A stretch of DNA of 64,000 bases from contig NZ_JAKGSD010000010.1 of the NCBI RefSeq assembly GCF_021654135.1, positions 34,886 to 98,885 on the forward strand, written 5' to 3'. Positions 53,438-63,954 of this stretch are shown piece after piece. Each line of letters begins with the position of its first letter. Positions within the stretch are counted from its first letter, which is position 1. Origin of the DNA: Amycolatopsis tucumanensis (GTDB lineage: Bacteria > Actinomycetota > Actinomycetes > Mycobacteriales > Pseudonocardiaceae). A program made the position numbers and the translations under genes. The notes beneath the pieces are model-generated. The model was not told where the DNA came from, did no database searches, and was given only the letters and a program-made list of their open reading frames with translations.

Positions 53438-55750
53438 TCACGACGCCGCGGCGAGCACCGCCTGCTCGACCCGCTGCCGCCAAGCCGGGTCCAGCTTCCC
53501 GTCGCGCGGGGAGACGGCGAAGGAGTCCACGACGGCCGCGCCGAGCGTGGCGACCTTGGCCCACTTCACCTCCGCGCCGCAGGACTGCAGCGCGCCGGCG
53601 ACCCGGTGCAGCAGGCCGATCCGGTCGGTGGCCCGCAGTTCCAGCACGACCGTGTTCGGACCGCTGGTCTCGTCGTCGAACCACAGCACCTTCGGCCTGG
53701 CCGACACCCGCGTCGGCTGGTAGTCCCGTTCCTTCGCCGCGAGCTTCGCCTCCAGCGCGAGCCCACCGGCGACCGCCCGCGCGAACTGCTCGCGCAGCAG
53801 CGCCGGATCGGGCAGCGATCCGAACTTCGGGGACGCGGTGAAGATCCCGGCCCGTCCGCCGTCGTGGCCGCGCAGGACCGCGGTGTGCACCTCCAGCGAG
53901 TGCAGCGCGAGCACCCCGGCCGCGGGGGCCAGCAGGTCGGTGCGCGCGGGGGCGGCGACCACCACCGTGGCCATCTTGCCGTCGTGCGTGATCAGAACTT
54001 CGCTGCGGCCGGACGCCACCGCCGCGGCGACCAGCTCGCGCCGGCGCGCGTCGAGCGGCTCCGGCGGGCTGAACCCCTTGCCCTGCACGACCTGGCGGCA
54101 CCGGTTGACCAGGTTGGCGACCAGCCCGGCCTTCCAGTCGGTCCACATGCCGGGCCCGGTGGCCAGCGAATCGGCCTGGGTCAGCGCGTGCAGCAGTTCC
54201 AGCAGGACCACGTCGTTGTCGACGGTCTTGGCCACCCGCGCGACGGTGCTTGGCTCCTCGATGTCGCGGCGGGTCGCGGTGTGCACCAGCAGCAGGTGGT
54301 GCCGCACCGCGGCGGAGACGAGCGCGGCGTCGGAGTCGGGCAGCCCGATGCGGCGGGCGACCTGCATCGAGATCGCGGCGCCCAGCTCGGAGTGGTCGGC
54401 CTCGCGGCCCTTGCCGATGTCGTGCAGGAGCGCGGCCAGCAGCAGCAGGTCCGGCCGGGACACCGTGGTGGTGAGCTTCGCGGCCTCGACCGCGGTCTGC
54501 ACGAGGTGCCGGTCGACGGTCCACTCGTGCACCGGCTCCCGCGGCGGGAGGTCGCGTACCGCGCCCCACTCCGGGAACAAGCGTGCCCACAGGCCGGTGC
54601 GGTCCAGCGCCTCGACCGCGTCGATCAGGCCCTCGCCCGCGCCGAGGAGTTCGGTGAGCGAGTCCCGCGCGTCGGGCGGCCACGGCGTGCGCAGTTCCGG
54701 CGCCGAATCGGCGAGCGTGCGCAGGGTGCCGTGGGAAATCGGGGTGCGGGTGCGGGCGGAGGCGGCCGCGACGCGCAGCAGCAGCGCGGGGTCCTTGGCC
54801 GGGACGGCGTCCCTGGCCAGCGCGACCTCGTTGCCGTGCAGCACCACGCCGTCGTCCAGCGGGGTGCGGCTGGGCCGGCGCGAGAACCGCCCGCGCGGCA
54901 CCTCGGCCGTCGCGCGCAACGCGACGTCGACCGCGTACCCGACCGCGCGCCCGGCGCCGGAGAGCTTGCGCGCCAGCGTGAACCGGTCGCCGAACCCGAG
55001 TTCGGCGGCCACCAGCTCGGCGTCCACACCGGACAGCACGTCCCGGTCGCGCCGCAGTTCGCGCCGCATCTCGGTGCGCACGTCCAGCAGCAGTTCCCTG
55101 GCCTGGCGCAGTTCCTCGCCCGGCCGGTCGGTGAGCTGGGCGACGGCGAGCGCCTCCAGCACCCCGAGGTCACGCAGGCCGCCCCGGCCGTACTTGAGGT
55201 CGGGCTCGGCGGACTGGGCGATCTCCCCGCTGCGCTGCCAGCGCTTGCGGGTCGATTCGGCCAGCTCCGGCAGGCGTTTGCGCGCGGTGCGGCGCCACTG
55301 GTCGCGCGCCGCCGTGGCGAGCCTGCCGGTCAGCTCGGCGTCCCCGGCGATGTGCCGGGCGTCGAGCAGTCCCATCGCGGTCCGCAGGTCCTCGGAGGCG
55401 ACCTGGAGGGCCTCCCCCGGTGTGCGGACCGAGTGGTCGAGGCCGATGCGCGCGTCCCACAGCGGGTACCACAGCGCGTCGGCGATTTCGGCGATCCCCG
55501 GGTGCTGGTTGTGGACGAGGACGAGGTCCAGGTCCGAGAACGGCACGAGTTCGCGGCGGCCGAGGCCGCCGACGGCGACCAGCGCGACACCGGGTTCGGC
55601 GGTGTCCACGCCGGCCGCCGCGGCGGCCTTGCTGAGCCAGAACTCGTACAGGTCCACCAGCGCGGCGCGCAGTGCCGAGGCACCGAGCCTGCCGTGCCGG
55701 CCTTCCAGCAACCGGTTCGCCGCCTTGGCGAGTTCCCCCCCGACGACCAT
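53438..55750 (-). CDS. glnD: [Protein-PII] uridylyl/adenylyltransferase and removing enzyme
   Basis: Nitrogen sensor of 770 residues that modifies PII. Nucleotidyltransferase domain with GGLGRRELVPFSDLDLVLV (about 55-75), a central helical part, an HD phosphohydrolase domain with AALLHDIGKG and EADHSELGA, and two C-terminal ACT domains (KMATVVVAAPARTDLLAPAAGVLAL; VVLELRATDRIGLLHRVAGAL) that sense glutamine. In actinobacteria GlnD adenylylates GlnK. Lies 11 bases after glnB; ATG 55750. Confidence 0.95.
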   Translation of the reverse strand: MVVGGELAKAANRLLEGRHGRLGASALRAALVDLYEFWLSKAAAAAGVDTAEPGVALVAVGGLGRRELVPFSDLDLVLVHNQHPGIAEIADALWYPLWDARIGLDHSVRTPGEALQVASEDLRTAMGLLDARHIAGDAELTGRLATAARDQWRRTARKRLPELAESTRKRWQRSGEIAQSAEPDLKYGRGGLRDLGVLEALAVAQLTDRPGEELRQARELLLDVRTEMRRELRRDRDVLSGVDAELVAAELGFGDRFTLARKLSGAGRAVGYAVDVALRATAEVPRGRFSRRPSRTPLDDGVVLHGNEVALARDAVPAKDPALLLRVAAASARTRTPISHGTLRTLADSAPELRTPWPPDARDSLTELLGAGEGLIDAVEALDRTGLWARLFPEWGAVRDLPPREPVHEWTVDRHLVQTAVEAAKLTTTVSRPDLLLLAALLHDIGKGREADHSELGAAISMQVARRIGLPDSDAALVSAAVRHHLLLVHTATRRDIEEPSTVARVAKTVDNDVVLLELLHALTQADSLATGPGMWTDWKAGLVANLVNRCRQVVQGKGFSPPEPLDARRRELVAAAVASGRSEVLITHDGKMATVVVAAPARTDLLAPAAGVLALHSLEVHTAVLRGHDGGRAGIFTASPKFGSLPDPALLREQFARAVAGGLALEAKLAAKERDYQPTRVSARPKVLWFDDETSGPNTVVLELRATDRIGLLHRVAGALQSCGAEVKWAKVATLGAAVVDSFAVSPRDGKLDPAWRQRVEQAVLAAAS

Positions 55751-55761
55751 CCGGTGCTTCC

Positions 55762-57485
<1,724 letters not shown>

Positions 57486-57533
57486 ATCGTCCTCCCGTAC
57501 ACGAGATATTGACGGGGAGTTTTCGATTCCCGT

Positions 57534-57603
57534 GTTTCACGACGGCACTTCGCACGTTTCCCGCGGGTGAACTGTGCCGCCGCTCTTGTTACGAGCACGT
57601 TTC
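57534..57603 (-). promoter_or_regulatory. Candidate GlnR boxes upstream of amtB-glnB-glnD
   Basis: On the plus strand GTTTC-n6-GCACT-n6-GTTTC (57534-57560) and GTTAC-n6-GTTTC (57588-57603). On the minus strand these read GAAAC and GTAAC with exact 6-base spacers, as in the actinobacterial GlnR consensus gTnAC-n6-GaAAC. They lie 49-118 bases before the amtB start. Confidence 0.75.
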
Positions 57604-57704
57604 GCGCCACCAGGGCTGATATGTCCGGTCACGAAACGTCGGCGTCGAATACCGCCCGTCACCGGTGACGTTGGGTGAGCCCGCCGGTGTGATGAGATGT
57701 GGGC

Positions 57705-58550
57705 ATGACCAGGCCCGCCACGCTGCCCGGCGCCGTCGTCGCGGCGTTGCGGTGCCCGTTGTGCGCGTCCGCGTTCGACCTCGACGGGCGGTCGCTGCGG
57801 TGCCCGTCGCGGCACTCGTTCGACCTGGCGAAACAGGGGTACGTGAACCTGCTGCACGCCGGCATCCCGGCGGGCACGGCCGACACCGCGGAGATGGTCG
57901 CCGCGCGGGTGGCGTTCCTCGGCGCGGGGCACTACGACGGGTTGCGGGACCTGTTGGCGCAGGTAGCGTCAGGTGCCGTCGGTGACGGCCTGGTGGTCGA
58001 CGCGGGCGCCGGCACGGGCTACTACCTCGCCGGCGTGCTCGACCGGCTGCCGGACGCGGCGGGGCTCGCGCTGGACGTCTCGGCGGTCGCCCTCCGCCGC
58101 GCCGCGAAGGCGCACGCGCGGCTGGGGGCGGCGGTGTGGAACCTGTGGGAGCCGTGGCCGGTCGCGGCGGAGACGGCCGCGGTGGTGCTGAACGTGTTCG
58201 CGCCGCGCAACGCCGCCGAGTTCCGGCGGGTGCTGCGGCCGGGCGGGACTTTGCTCGTCGTGTCGCCCGAACGGGGGCACCTGGCCGAACTCGCGGCGGT
58301 GGCGCCGGTTCTCGAGGTGGATTCGCGGAAGGAAGAACGTCTCGACGCCGCGTTGTCGGAGCATTTCGAACTGGTGTCCCGGCGGTCGCTGCGGGACCGG
58401 GTGACGCTGGAGCCGGACGACGTCCGCAACGCCGTGCGGATGGGGCCGACCGGGCACCACCCGGACCGCCTGGCCGCGCTCGACGGCGTGGCCGGACCGG
58501 CGGCGGTGACGCTCGCGTTTTCGTTGTCGGAGTACCGGAGGACCGCATGA
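57705..58550 (+). CDS. RlmA-like 23S rRNA (guanine-N1)-methyltransferase
   Basis: Methyltransferase of 281 residues. The N-terminal zinc ribbon CPLCASAFDLDGRSLRCPSRHSFD (Cys2-Cys-His) is the hallmark of RlmA enzymes; motif I is VVDAGAGTGYYLAGVL. RlmA(I) modifies G745 and RlmA(II) G748, the latter giving tylosin-type macrolide resistance; which class this is cannot be told. ATG 57705 was preferred over GTG 57699. Its stop overlaps the following FhuF-like gene by 4 bases (ATGA). Confidence 0.85.
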   Translation: MTRPATLPGAVVAALRCPLCASAFDLDGRSLRCPSRHSFDLAKQGYVNLLHAGIPAGTADTAEMVAARVAFLGAGHYDGLRDLLAQVASGAVGDGLVVDAGAGTGYYLAGVLDRLPDAAGLALDVSAVALRRAAKAHARLGAAVWNLWEPWPVAAETAAVVLNVFAPRNAAEFRRVLRPGGTLLVVSPERGHLAELAAVAPVLEVDSRKEERLDAALSEHFELVSRRSLRDRVTLEPDDVRNAVRMGPTGHHPDRLAALDGVAGPAAVTLAFSLSEYRRTA

Positions 58551-59182
58551 CAGCCGTGCCGGCGACCGCGATCACCGACCGCGACTGGCTGTCCGCGCAG
58601 CTGCGGCTGGCCGCCGGGCTGTACGGCGACGCCGGGCCGGTCGTGCTGGGGACGATCTGGTGGTACTCGGTGTCGGCGGTGCTGGTGACGCCCGCGCTGG
58701 ACCCGCTGGTGGCGACCGGGCGCGCGATGGACCCCGCGCTGGAGGCGGTGACGCTGGACGTGGTGCCCGACGGCCGGGTGCTGGACGCCCGCTCGTCGCG
58801 GCCGCTGGGGTCCGATGTGGACGAAATCGGCAAGGCGCTGGCCGGGTCGCTGGACGCCGGGATCGCCGCCGTGGCCGAGGTGAGCGGCGCCGGAACCCGG
58901 GCGTTGTGCGCGATCGCGACCGACTCGATCGCGAACGTCCTGTTGTGGGCCGGGAAGGCGGCCGGGGACGTCGCGCGCGGGGTGTCGCTGGCCGGCGCGG
59001 TGGTCGCCGCCGTGGGCGACCACCTGCCCAGGCCCCGCTTCGTCGAGGTCGGCGGAACCCCGGTGGTGCGGCGGGCGTCGTGCTGCCTGATCTACCGGAC
59101 CGGCGGGGCGCCCAAGTGCGTCAGCTGCCCGCGCCAGACGCCTTCGGAGCGGGAGCAGCGGTTGCGGATGACGTTCGGCTGA
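58547..59182 (+). CDS. FhuF-like (2Fe-2S) protein
   Basis: Protein of 211 residues whose end carries RASCCLIYRTGGAPKCVSCPR, the CC-x10-C-x2-C iron-sulfur motif of FhuF siderophore-iron reductases. The rest is Ala/Val-rich and weakly similar to FhuF. It may release iron from a siderophore or carry out another reduction. Translation is coupled to the RlmA-like gene. Its last 30 bases are repeated 370 bases downstream. Confidence 0.82.
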   Translation: MTAVPATAITDRDWLSAQLRLAAGLYGDAGPVVLGTIWWYSVSAVLVTPALDPLVATGRAMDPALEAVTLDVVPDGRVLDARSSRPLGSDVDEIGKALAGSLDAGIAAVAEVSGAGTRALCAIATDSIANVLLWAGKAAGDVARGVSLAGAVVAAVGDHLPRPRFVEVGGTPVVRRASCCLIYRTGGAPKCVSCPRQTPSEREQRLRMTFG

Positions 59183-59554
59183 GGGATCAGCGCACCGCAC
59201 GGGGCTCGCGGACGCCGGCCGGTTGCAGCAAACCCACAGACAGCGCGACGACGAACAGACCGAGCCCGACGAGCAGTCCGGTCTGGGTCACCGAAGCGAA
59301 CCCGTGTCCGGCCCAGCCGCCCGAAGAACGCTGTGCCGATCGTCACGGGCCCGGCCGACAGCCCCAACTGGACGGCGGTGTTGACGACCCCGGACGCGGC
59401 GCCCCCGTCCGCCTCGCCCGCGCCGGACAGCGTGGCGACCATGAGCTGTCCGCGGTGGCGTCCCACTTCGCGGAGCAACTCGCACGGCTCTTCGGGACGA
59501 AGGGCTGACTCCAGCTGGACGGGAGCAGCGGTTGCGGCTCACGTTCGGCTGAGG
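59151..59554. repeat. 34 bp direct repeat of the FhuF-like gene end
   Basis: GGGAGCAGCGGTTGCGG plus the next 17 bases occurs at 59151-59184 and 59521-59554 with 2 mismatches. Copy 1 is the FhuF-like 3' end, copy 2 also covers the last codons of the convergent hydrolase. An MFS fragment lies between them. Confidence 0.88.
59187..59478 (-). pseudogene. C-terminal remnant of an MFS transporter, frameshifted
   Basis: The minus strand reads VATLSGAGEADGGAASGVVN and further to SAGPVTIGTAFFG in one frame, then, after a shift near 59306, GFASVTQTGLLVGLGLFVVA to a stop at 59187. Both parts fit the last two or three helices of a drug-exporter-type MFS protein. The first nine or so helices are missing, and the ends lie in a 34 bp direct repeat, so it is a decayed fragment. 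Confidence 0.7.
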
Positions 59555-60351
59555 AACTCGTCCAGCAGCTTGTTGACGGTGTCCGGCACCTCGGCGGCGA
59601 CGAGGTGGGCCGCGTCCTCGATGACGACCAGTTCGGCGCCCGGGATGGCGGCGGCCATCTCCTCGACCTCGCCGGGCGGGAAGGTCGCGTCCTCGCGGCC
59701 GCCGATGACCAGCACGGGCGTGCTGATCGAGGCGAGCAGCCCGCGCTGGTCCGGCCGCCGGGACACGACGCTGGTCACCGCGTGCCTCACGGACCGTGGA
59801 TCGTTGCGGCGGGCCAGGCCGAGGACGCGGGCGACGACCTCCGGCCGGGTGCGCAGCGAGGTCGGCCCGAGGAACGCCTTGACCACCGACCCGGTGAGCG
59901 GCGGGCGGATGCCGCCCAGGAGCCGCACCGCCGCCACGAGCACCGCGTACTCGGCCTTCTGACGGTCCGGCGCGGCGGAGGCGGTGCCGTTCATCAACGT
60001 GCTGGTGAGCACCCGCTCCGGGTGGCGCGCGGCGAAGGTGGCCCCGACCATCGCGCCCCACGAGTTGCCGACGAAGTGCGCCCGCTCGAACCCGAGCGCG
60101 TCCAAGACCTCGCAGACGACCCCCGCGCACTCGTCGAGGGTGAAGGTCCTGGTGAGCGCGCTGCTGGCGCCGTGCCCGGGTGGATCGAGGGCGACGGTGG
60201 TGTACCGCTGCGCGAAGTGGCCGGCCTGCGCCTGCCAGAGCGTGTGATCCATCAGGAGGCTGGGCCACATCACGATCGGTTCACCGGAGCCGCGGACGGC
60301 GACCCGGAGCGTGCCGAGAGCGGTGGGGACGTCCCGATCCTCGTTGATCAT
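59539..60351 (-). CDS. Alpha/beta hydrolase
   Basis: Alpha/beta-hydrolase-fold enzyme of 270 residues. Oxyanion region MWPSLLMDHTLW, DPPGHGASS, nucleophile Ser in GNSWGAM, Asp in IGGREDATF and His in DAAHLVAAE. ATG 60351 was chosen for its start INEDRDVPTALG and a GGTGAG site. Esterase or 3-oxoadipate enol-lactonase-like; substrate unknown. It is divergent from metY by 83 bases. Confidence 0.87.
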   Translation of the reverse strand: MINEDRDVPTALGTLRVAVRGSGEPIVMWPSLLMDHTLWQAQAGHFAQRYTTVALDPPGHGASSALTRTFTLDECAGVVCEVLDALGFERAHFVGNSWGAMVGATFAARHPERVLTSTLMNGTASAAPDRQKAEYAVLVAAVRLLGGIRPPLTGSVVKAFLGPTSLRTRPEVVARVLGLARRNDPRSVRHAVTSVVSRRPDQRGLLASISTPVLVIGGREDATFPPGEVEEMAAAIPGAELVVIEDAAHLVAAEVPDTVNKLLDEFLSRT

Positions 60352-60434
60352 GAACTCACCGTACGCGGCGCGCTCGGGGTCCACCGCGCGGGAACGGTCG
60401 CCCGACCGCCGCACCGGGAGGTAGCGTCGGCCGG

Positions 60435-61727
60435 GTGAGTGAGCGCAGCTGGGGCTTCCGCACCCGCGCCCTGCACGCCGGCGGGTCTCCCGATCCGGTG
60501 ACCGGGGCGCGGGCGGTGCCGATCTACCAGACCACGAGTTTCGTCTTCGAGGACGCGGCCGACGCGGCGAACCTGTTCGCGTTGCAGAAGTACGGCAACA
60601 TCTACAGCCGGATCGGCAACCCGACCGTGGCGGCCTTCGAAGAGCGCCTGGCCAGCCTGGAGGGCGGCATCGGCGGCGTCGCGACCAGCAGCGGGCAGGC
60701 CGCGGAGTTCCTCACGTTCGCGGCGCTGACCGAGGCGGGCGACCACGTCGTGTCGGCGAGCGGGCTCTACGGCGGCACCGTCACGCAGCTGGACGGGACC
60801 CTGCGCCGCTTCGGCGTGGACTCGACCTTCGTGGCCGGCGACAGCCTGGACGACTACGCGGCCGCGATCACCGACCGCACCCGGCTGATCTTCACCGAGG
60901 TCATCGGCAACCCGAGTGGCGGCATCGCGGACCTCGCCGGGCTCGCCGACCTCGCGCACAGTCACGACATCCCGCTGGTGGTCGACGCGACGCTGGCGAC
61001 GCCGTACCTGTGCCGCCCGATCGAGCACGGCGCGGACATCGTGCTGCACTCGGCGACGAAGTTCCTCGGCGGGCACGGCACCACGCTCGGCGGGATCGTC
61101 GTCGAATCGGGCACGTTCGACTGGGGCAACGGGAAGTTCCCGCGCATGACCGAGGTCGTGCCGAGCTACGGCGGCCTCAAGTACTGGGAGAACTTCGGCG
61201 AGTACGCGTTCTGCACCCGGCTGCGTGCCGAGCAGCTGCGGGACATCGGCGCGGTGCTGTCGCCGCACTCGGCGTTCCTGCTGCTCCAGGGCGTCGAGAC
61301 GCTGCCGCAGCGGATGGACGCGCACCTGGCCAACGCCAAGGCGGTCGCGGAGTTCCTGGACGCCGACGACCGCGTGGCGTGGGTGAGCTACGCCGGGCTG
61401 CCCGGGCACAAGCACCACGAGCTGGCGAAGAAGTACCTGCCGCTCGGGCCGGGCGCGGTGTTCTCGTTCGGCGTCAAGGGCGGGCGCGCGGCGGGCGAGA
61501 AGTTCGTCGAGTCCGTCGAGCTGCTGTCGCACCTGGCGAACGTCGGCGACGCCCGCACGCTGGTCATCCACCCCGCCTCCACGACGCACCAGCAGCTCTC
61601 CGACGAGCAGCTGGAGGCGGGCGGCGTCGGCCCGGACCTGATCCGGCTGTCGGTCGGGCTGGAGGACGCCGAGGACATCCTGTGGGACATCGACCAGGCC
61701 CTGACCGCGGCGGTGAAGGCCGCATGA
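60435..61727 (+). CDS. metY: O-acetylhomoserine sulfhydrylase (aminocarboxypropyltransferase)
   Basis: PLP enzyme of 430 residues that makes homocysteine from O-acetylhomoserine and sulfide. N-terminus FRTRALHAGGSPDPVTGARAVPIYQTTSF; PLP lysine in LHSATKFLGGHGTTLGG; C-terminal ARTLVIHPASTTHQQLS. The length separates it from shorter MetB/MetC forms. GTG start 60435. No metX follows; the next gene overlaps by 4 bases. Confidence 0.93.
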   Translation: MSERSWGFRTRALHAGGSPDPVTGARAVPIYQTTSFVFEDAADAANLFALQKYGNIYSRIGNPTVAAFEERLASLEGGIGGVATSSGQAAEFLTFAALTEAGDHVVSASGLYGGTVTQLDGTLRRFGVDSTFVAGDSLDDYAAAITDRTRLIFTEVIGNPSGGIADLAGLADLAHSHDIPLVVDATLATPYLCRPIEHGADIVLHSATKFLGGHGTTLGGIVVESGTFDWGNGKFPRMTEVVPSYGGLKYWENFGEYAFCTRLRAEQLRDIGAVLSPHSAFLLLQGVETLPQRMDAHLANAKAVAEFLDADDRVAWVSYAGLPGHKHHELAKKYLPLGPGAVFSFGVKGGRAAGEKFVESVELLSHLANVGDARTLVIHPASTTHQQLSDEQLEAGGVGPDLIRLSVGLEDAEDILWDIDQALTAAVKAA

Positions 61728-62254
61728 GCCTCGAGACGACCGTGCCCGCCGGAGCCGTCCGGTCGGAATCGCCCCTGTCCTGGTCTCCGCCGACGGCGCG
61801 GGAGCGGCTCGCGCTGCTGTCGCGGACGAAGTCGGTGACGATCGTGGGCGCGTCGGACAACCCGGCGCGGCCGAGCTACTTCGTCGCGACCTACCTGCTG
61901 TCCTCCAGCGAGTACGAGGTGCACTTCGTCAACCCGCGGCTGTCGACGCTGCTGGGCCGTCCGGTGTACCCGTCGCTGGCGGACGTGCCGGGTGAGCCGG
62001 ACCTGGTCAGCGTGTTCCGCAAGCACTCCGACCTGCCCGAAGTGGCCGAGGAAGTGATCAAGGCGGGCGCGCGGACGCTGTGGCTGCAGCTGGGCCTGTG
62101 GCACGAGCCGGTGGCGCAGCGGGCGAGCGAGGCGGGCCTCGACGTGGTGATGAACCGGTGCGTGAAGATCGAGCACGCGCGCTTCGCGGGCGGGTTGCAC
62201 CTGGCCGGTTTCAACACCGGGGTGATCTCCTCGCGGCGGCGGTTGAAGCCCTGA
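61724..62254 (+). CDS. CoA-binding domain protein (YccU type)
   Basis: Rossmann-fold CoA-binding protein of 176 residues: SVTIVGASDNPARPSYFVATYL near residue 38, the NPRLSTLLGRPVYPSLADVPGEPDLVSVFRK part and the end VVMNRCVKIEH. ATGA overlap with metY implies coupled translation. YccU proteins are of unknown role; the pairing with metY is recurrent in actinobacteria and hints at sulfur metabolism. Confidence 0.9.
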   Translation: MSLETTVPAGAVRSESPLSWSPPTARERLALLSRTKSVTIVGASDNPARPSYFVATYLLSSSEYEVHFVNPRLSTLLGRPVYPSLADVPGEPDLVSVFRKHSDLPEVAEEVIKAGARTLWLQLGLWHEPVAQRASEAGLDVVMNRCVKIEHARFAGGLHLAGFNTGVISSRRRLKP

Positions 62255-62377
62255 TCCCCCGCCCACGGAAGCGATCCGGCGCAACTCACCCTCCACTGAG
62301 GCTCCTCCGGGAACGGCCGTTCGTGTCAGACTCATTGGTGTGGCGGGAAGTTCCCCGTGTGGAGGTGGGTGCTGGTG

Positions 62378-63142
62378 ATGGCGAACGGTGTGCAGGTGAC
62401 CTACGTCGGCGGCCCGACGCTGCTCCTGGAGGTGGGTGGCAAGCGGTTCCTGACCGACCCGACGTTCAGCCCGGCCGGCGTGCACGAGACGACGCCGGGG
62501 CGGCCGCTGACGAAGACCGAGGGCCCCGGCCTGTCCGCGGCGGAGGTCGGCCCGGTCGACGCGGTGCTGCTGTCGCACGACCAGCACGCGGACAACCTCG
62601 ACCCGGACGGCCGCCGGTACGTCGAACAGGCCCTGCTGACGCTCACCACGCCGAGCGGCGCGCGCAGGCTGGGCGGCACCGCGCAGGGGCTCGCGCCGTG
62701 GCACCAGCTGCACATCGGGCCGGTCGCGGTGACCGCCGTGCCTGCCCAGCACGGGCCGAAGGGCAGCGAGGAGCTGACCGGTGAGGTCATCGGTTTCGTG
62801 CTGACCGGCCAGGACCTGCCGACGGTGTACGTCAGCGGGGACAACGCGTCGCTCGACGTGGTGCGGGACATCTCCCGCCGCCTGCGGCGCCTGGACCTGG
62901 CGGTGCTGTTCGCAGGCGCCGCGCGCACGTCCCTGTTCGACGGCGCCCCGCTGACCCTCACCAGCGAGGACGCCGCCGAGGCCGCCCACGCGCTGCGGGC
63001 GCGCAACATCGTGCCCGTGCACACCCGCGGGTGGGCCCACTTCAGCGAGGGCCCCGACGAGGTGCGGAAGGCGTTCGCCGGGGCGGGGTTGAGCGACCGG
63101 CTGCACGTGCTGGAACCGGGCGAAAGCGCACATATCAGCTGA
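62378..63142 (+). CDS. MBL-fold metallo-hydrolase (UlaG-like)
   Basis: Metallo-beta-lactamase-fold protein of 254 residues. Start VQVTYVGGPTLLLEVGGKRFLTDPTF; zinc motif SHDQHADNLD (HxHxDN variant); later His in PAQHGPKG, an Asp in YVSGDNAS and HTRGWAHFSEG. ATG 62378 has GGAGG upstream and was preferred over a GTG at 62357. Substrate unknown. Confidence 0.85.
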   Translation: MANGVQVTYVGGPTLLLEVGGKRFLTDPTFSPAGVHETTPGRPLTKTEGPGLSAAEVGPVDAVLLSHDQHADNLDPDGRRYVEQALLTLTTPSGARRLGGTAQGLAPWHQLHIGPVAVTAVPAQHGPKGSEELTGEVIGFVLTGQDLPTVYVSGDNASLDVVRDISRRLRRLDLAVLFAGAARTSLFDGAPLTLTSEDAAEAAHALRARNIVPVHTRGWAHFSEGPDEVRKAFAGAGLSDRLHVLEPGESAHIS

Positions 63143-63155
63143 TACGTTCGGTTCC

Positions 63156-63929
63156 ATGATCGAAACCGGCTTGCGTGACCGGACGGTTCTGGTCACCGGT
63201 GGCGCGGGCGGCATCGGCGCGGCGATCAGCCGCGCGTTCGCCGCCGAGGGGGCGCGGGTCGCGGTGCACTACCTGGCGGAGGACCCGGCGCCGCCGGAGG
63301 GTGGCGAGTGGGCGCACGTCACGCCCGCGGTGGAGGCGGCGGTTTCGCTGGCGCGGGACCTGGGTGGGGTCGCGGTCGCGGCGGACCTGGCGGATCCGGA
63401 GGGCCCACGCCGCCTGGTGGCCGAGGTGGCGGAGCAGCTCGGCCCGGTGGACGTGCTGGTCAACAACGCGGCGCACTGCGAGACGCCGGACACGATCGAC
63501 GCGCTGTCGGCGGCGTCGTTGGAGCGGCATTACCGGGTCAACGCGGTGGCGCCCGCGTTGCTGATCGCCGAGGTGGCGCGACGGCGGGGCGCGGAGCCGC
63601 CGTGCGTGGTGAACGTCTCGACCGACAGCGCCAGGGCTTTCCCGGGGCAGATCGGATACGGGACCTCGAAAGCAGCGCTGGAGGCGCTGACGCGCGCGAG
63701 CGCGCTGGACCTGGGCGGGCAGGGGATCCGGGTGAACGCGGTCGCGCCGGGGCCCGTGCAGACGGGCTGGATGAGCGCCGCGCTCGAGGAGGAGGTGCGA
63801 GGCCTGGTGCCGCTCGGCCGGGTCGGCGAGCCGGAGGACATCGCCGACGCCGTGGTGTTCCTCGCTTCGCGGCAGGCGCGCTGGATCACCGGCCAGGTGC
63901 TCCAGGTGGCAGGCGGACACGCGCTCTGA
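63156..63929 (+). CDS. SDR-family oxidoreductase
   Basis: Short-chain dehydrogenase of 257 residues with classical motifs: VLVTGGAGGIGAAISRAF for NAD(P) binding, NNAAHCE, Ser in VNVSTDSA, YGTSKAA (Tyr-x3-Lys) and the closing WITGQVLQVAGGH. Follows the MBL gene by 13 bases and is probably cotranscribed. Substrate unknown. Confidence 0.9.
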   Translation: MIETGLRDRTVLVTGGAGGIGAAISRAFAAEGARVAVHYLAEDPAPPEGGEWAHVTPAVEAAVSLARDLGGVAVAADLADPEGPRRLVAEVAEQLGPVDVLVNNAAHCETPDTIDALSAASLERHYRVNAVAPALLIAEVARRRGAEPPCVVNVSTDSARAFPGQIGYGTSKAALEALTRASALDLGGQGIRVNAVAPGPVQTGWMSAALEEEVRGLVPLGRVGEPEDIADAVVFLASRQARWITGQVLQVAGGHAL

Positions 63930-63954
63930 CACGTCCCGGGCAGCCCGCGCGCCG

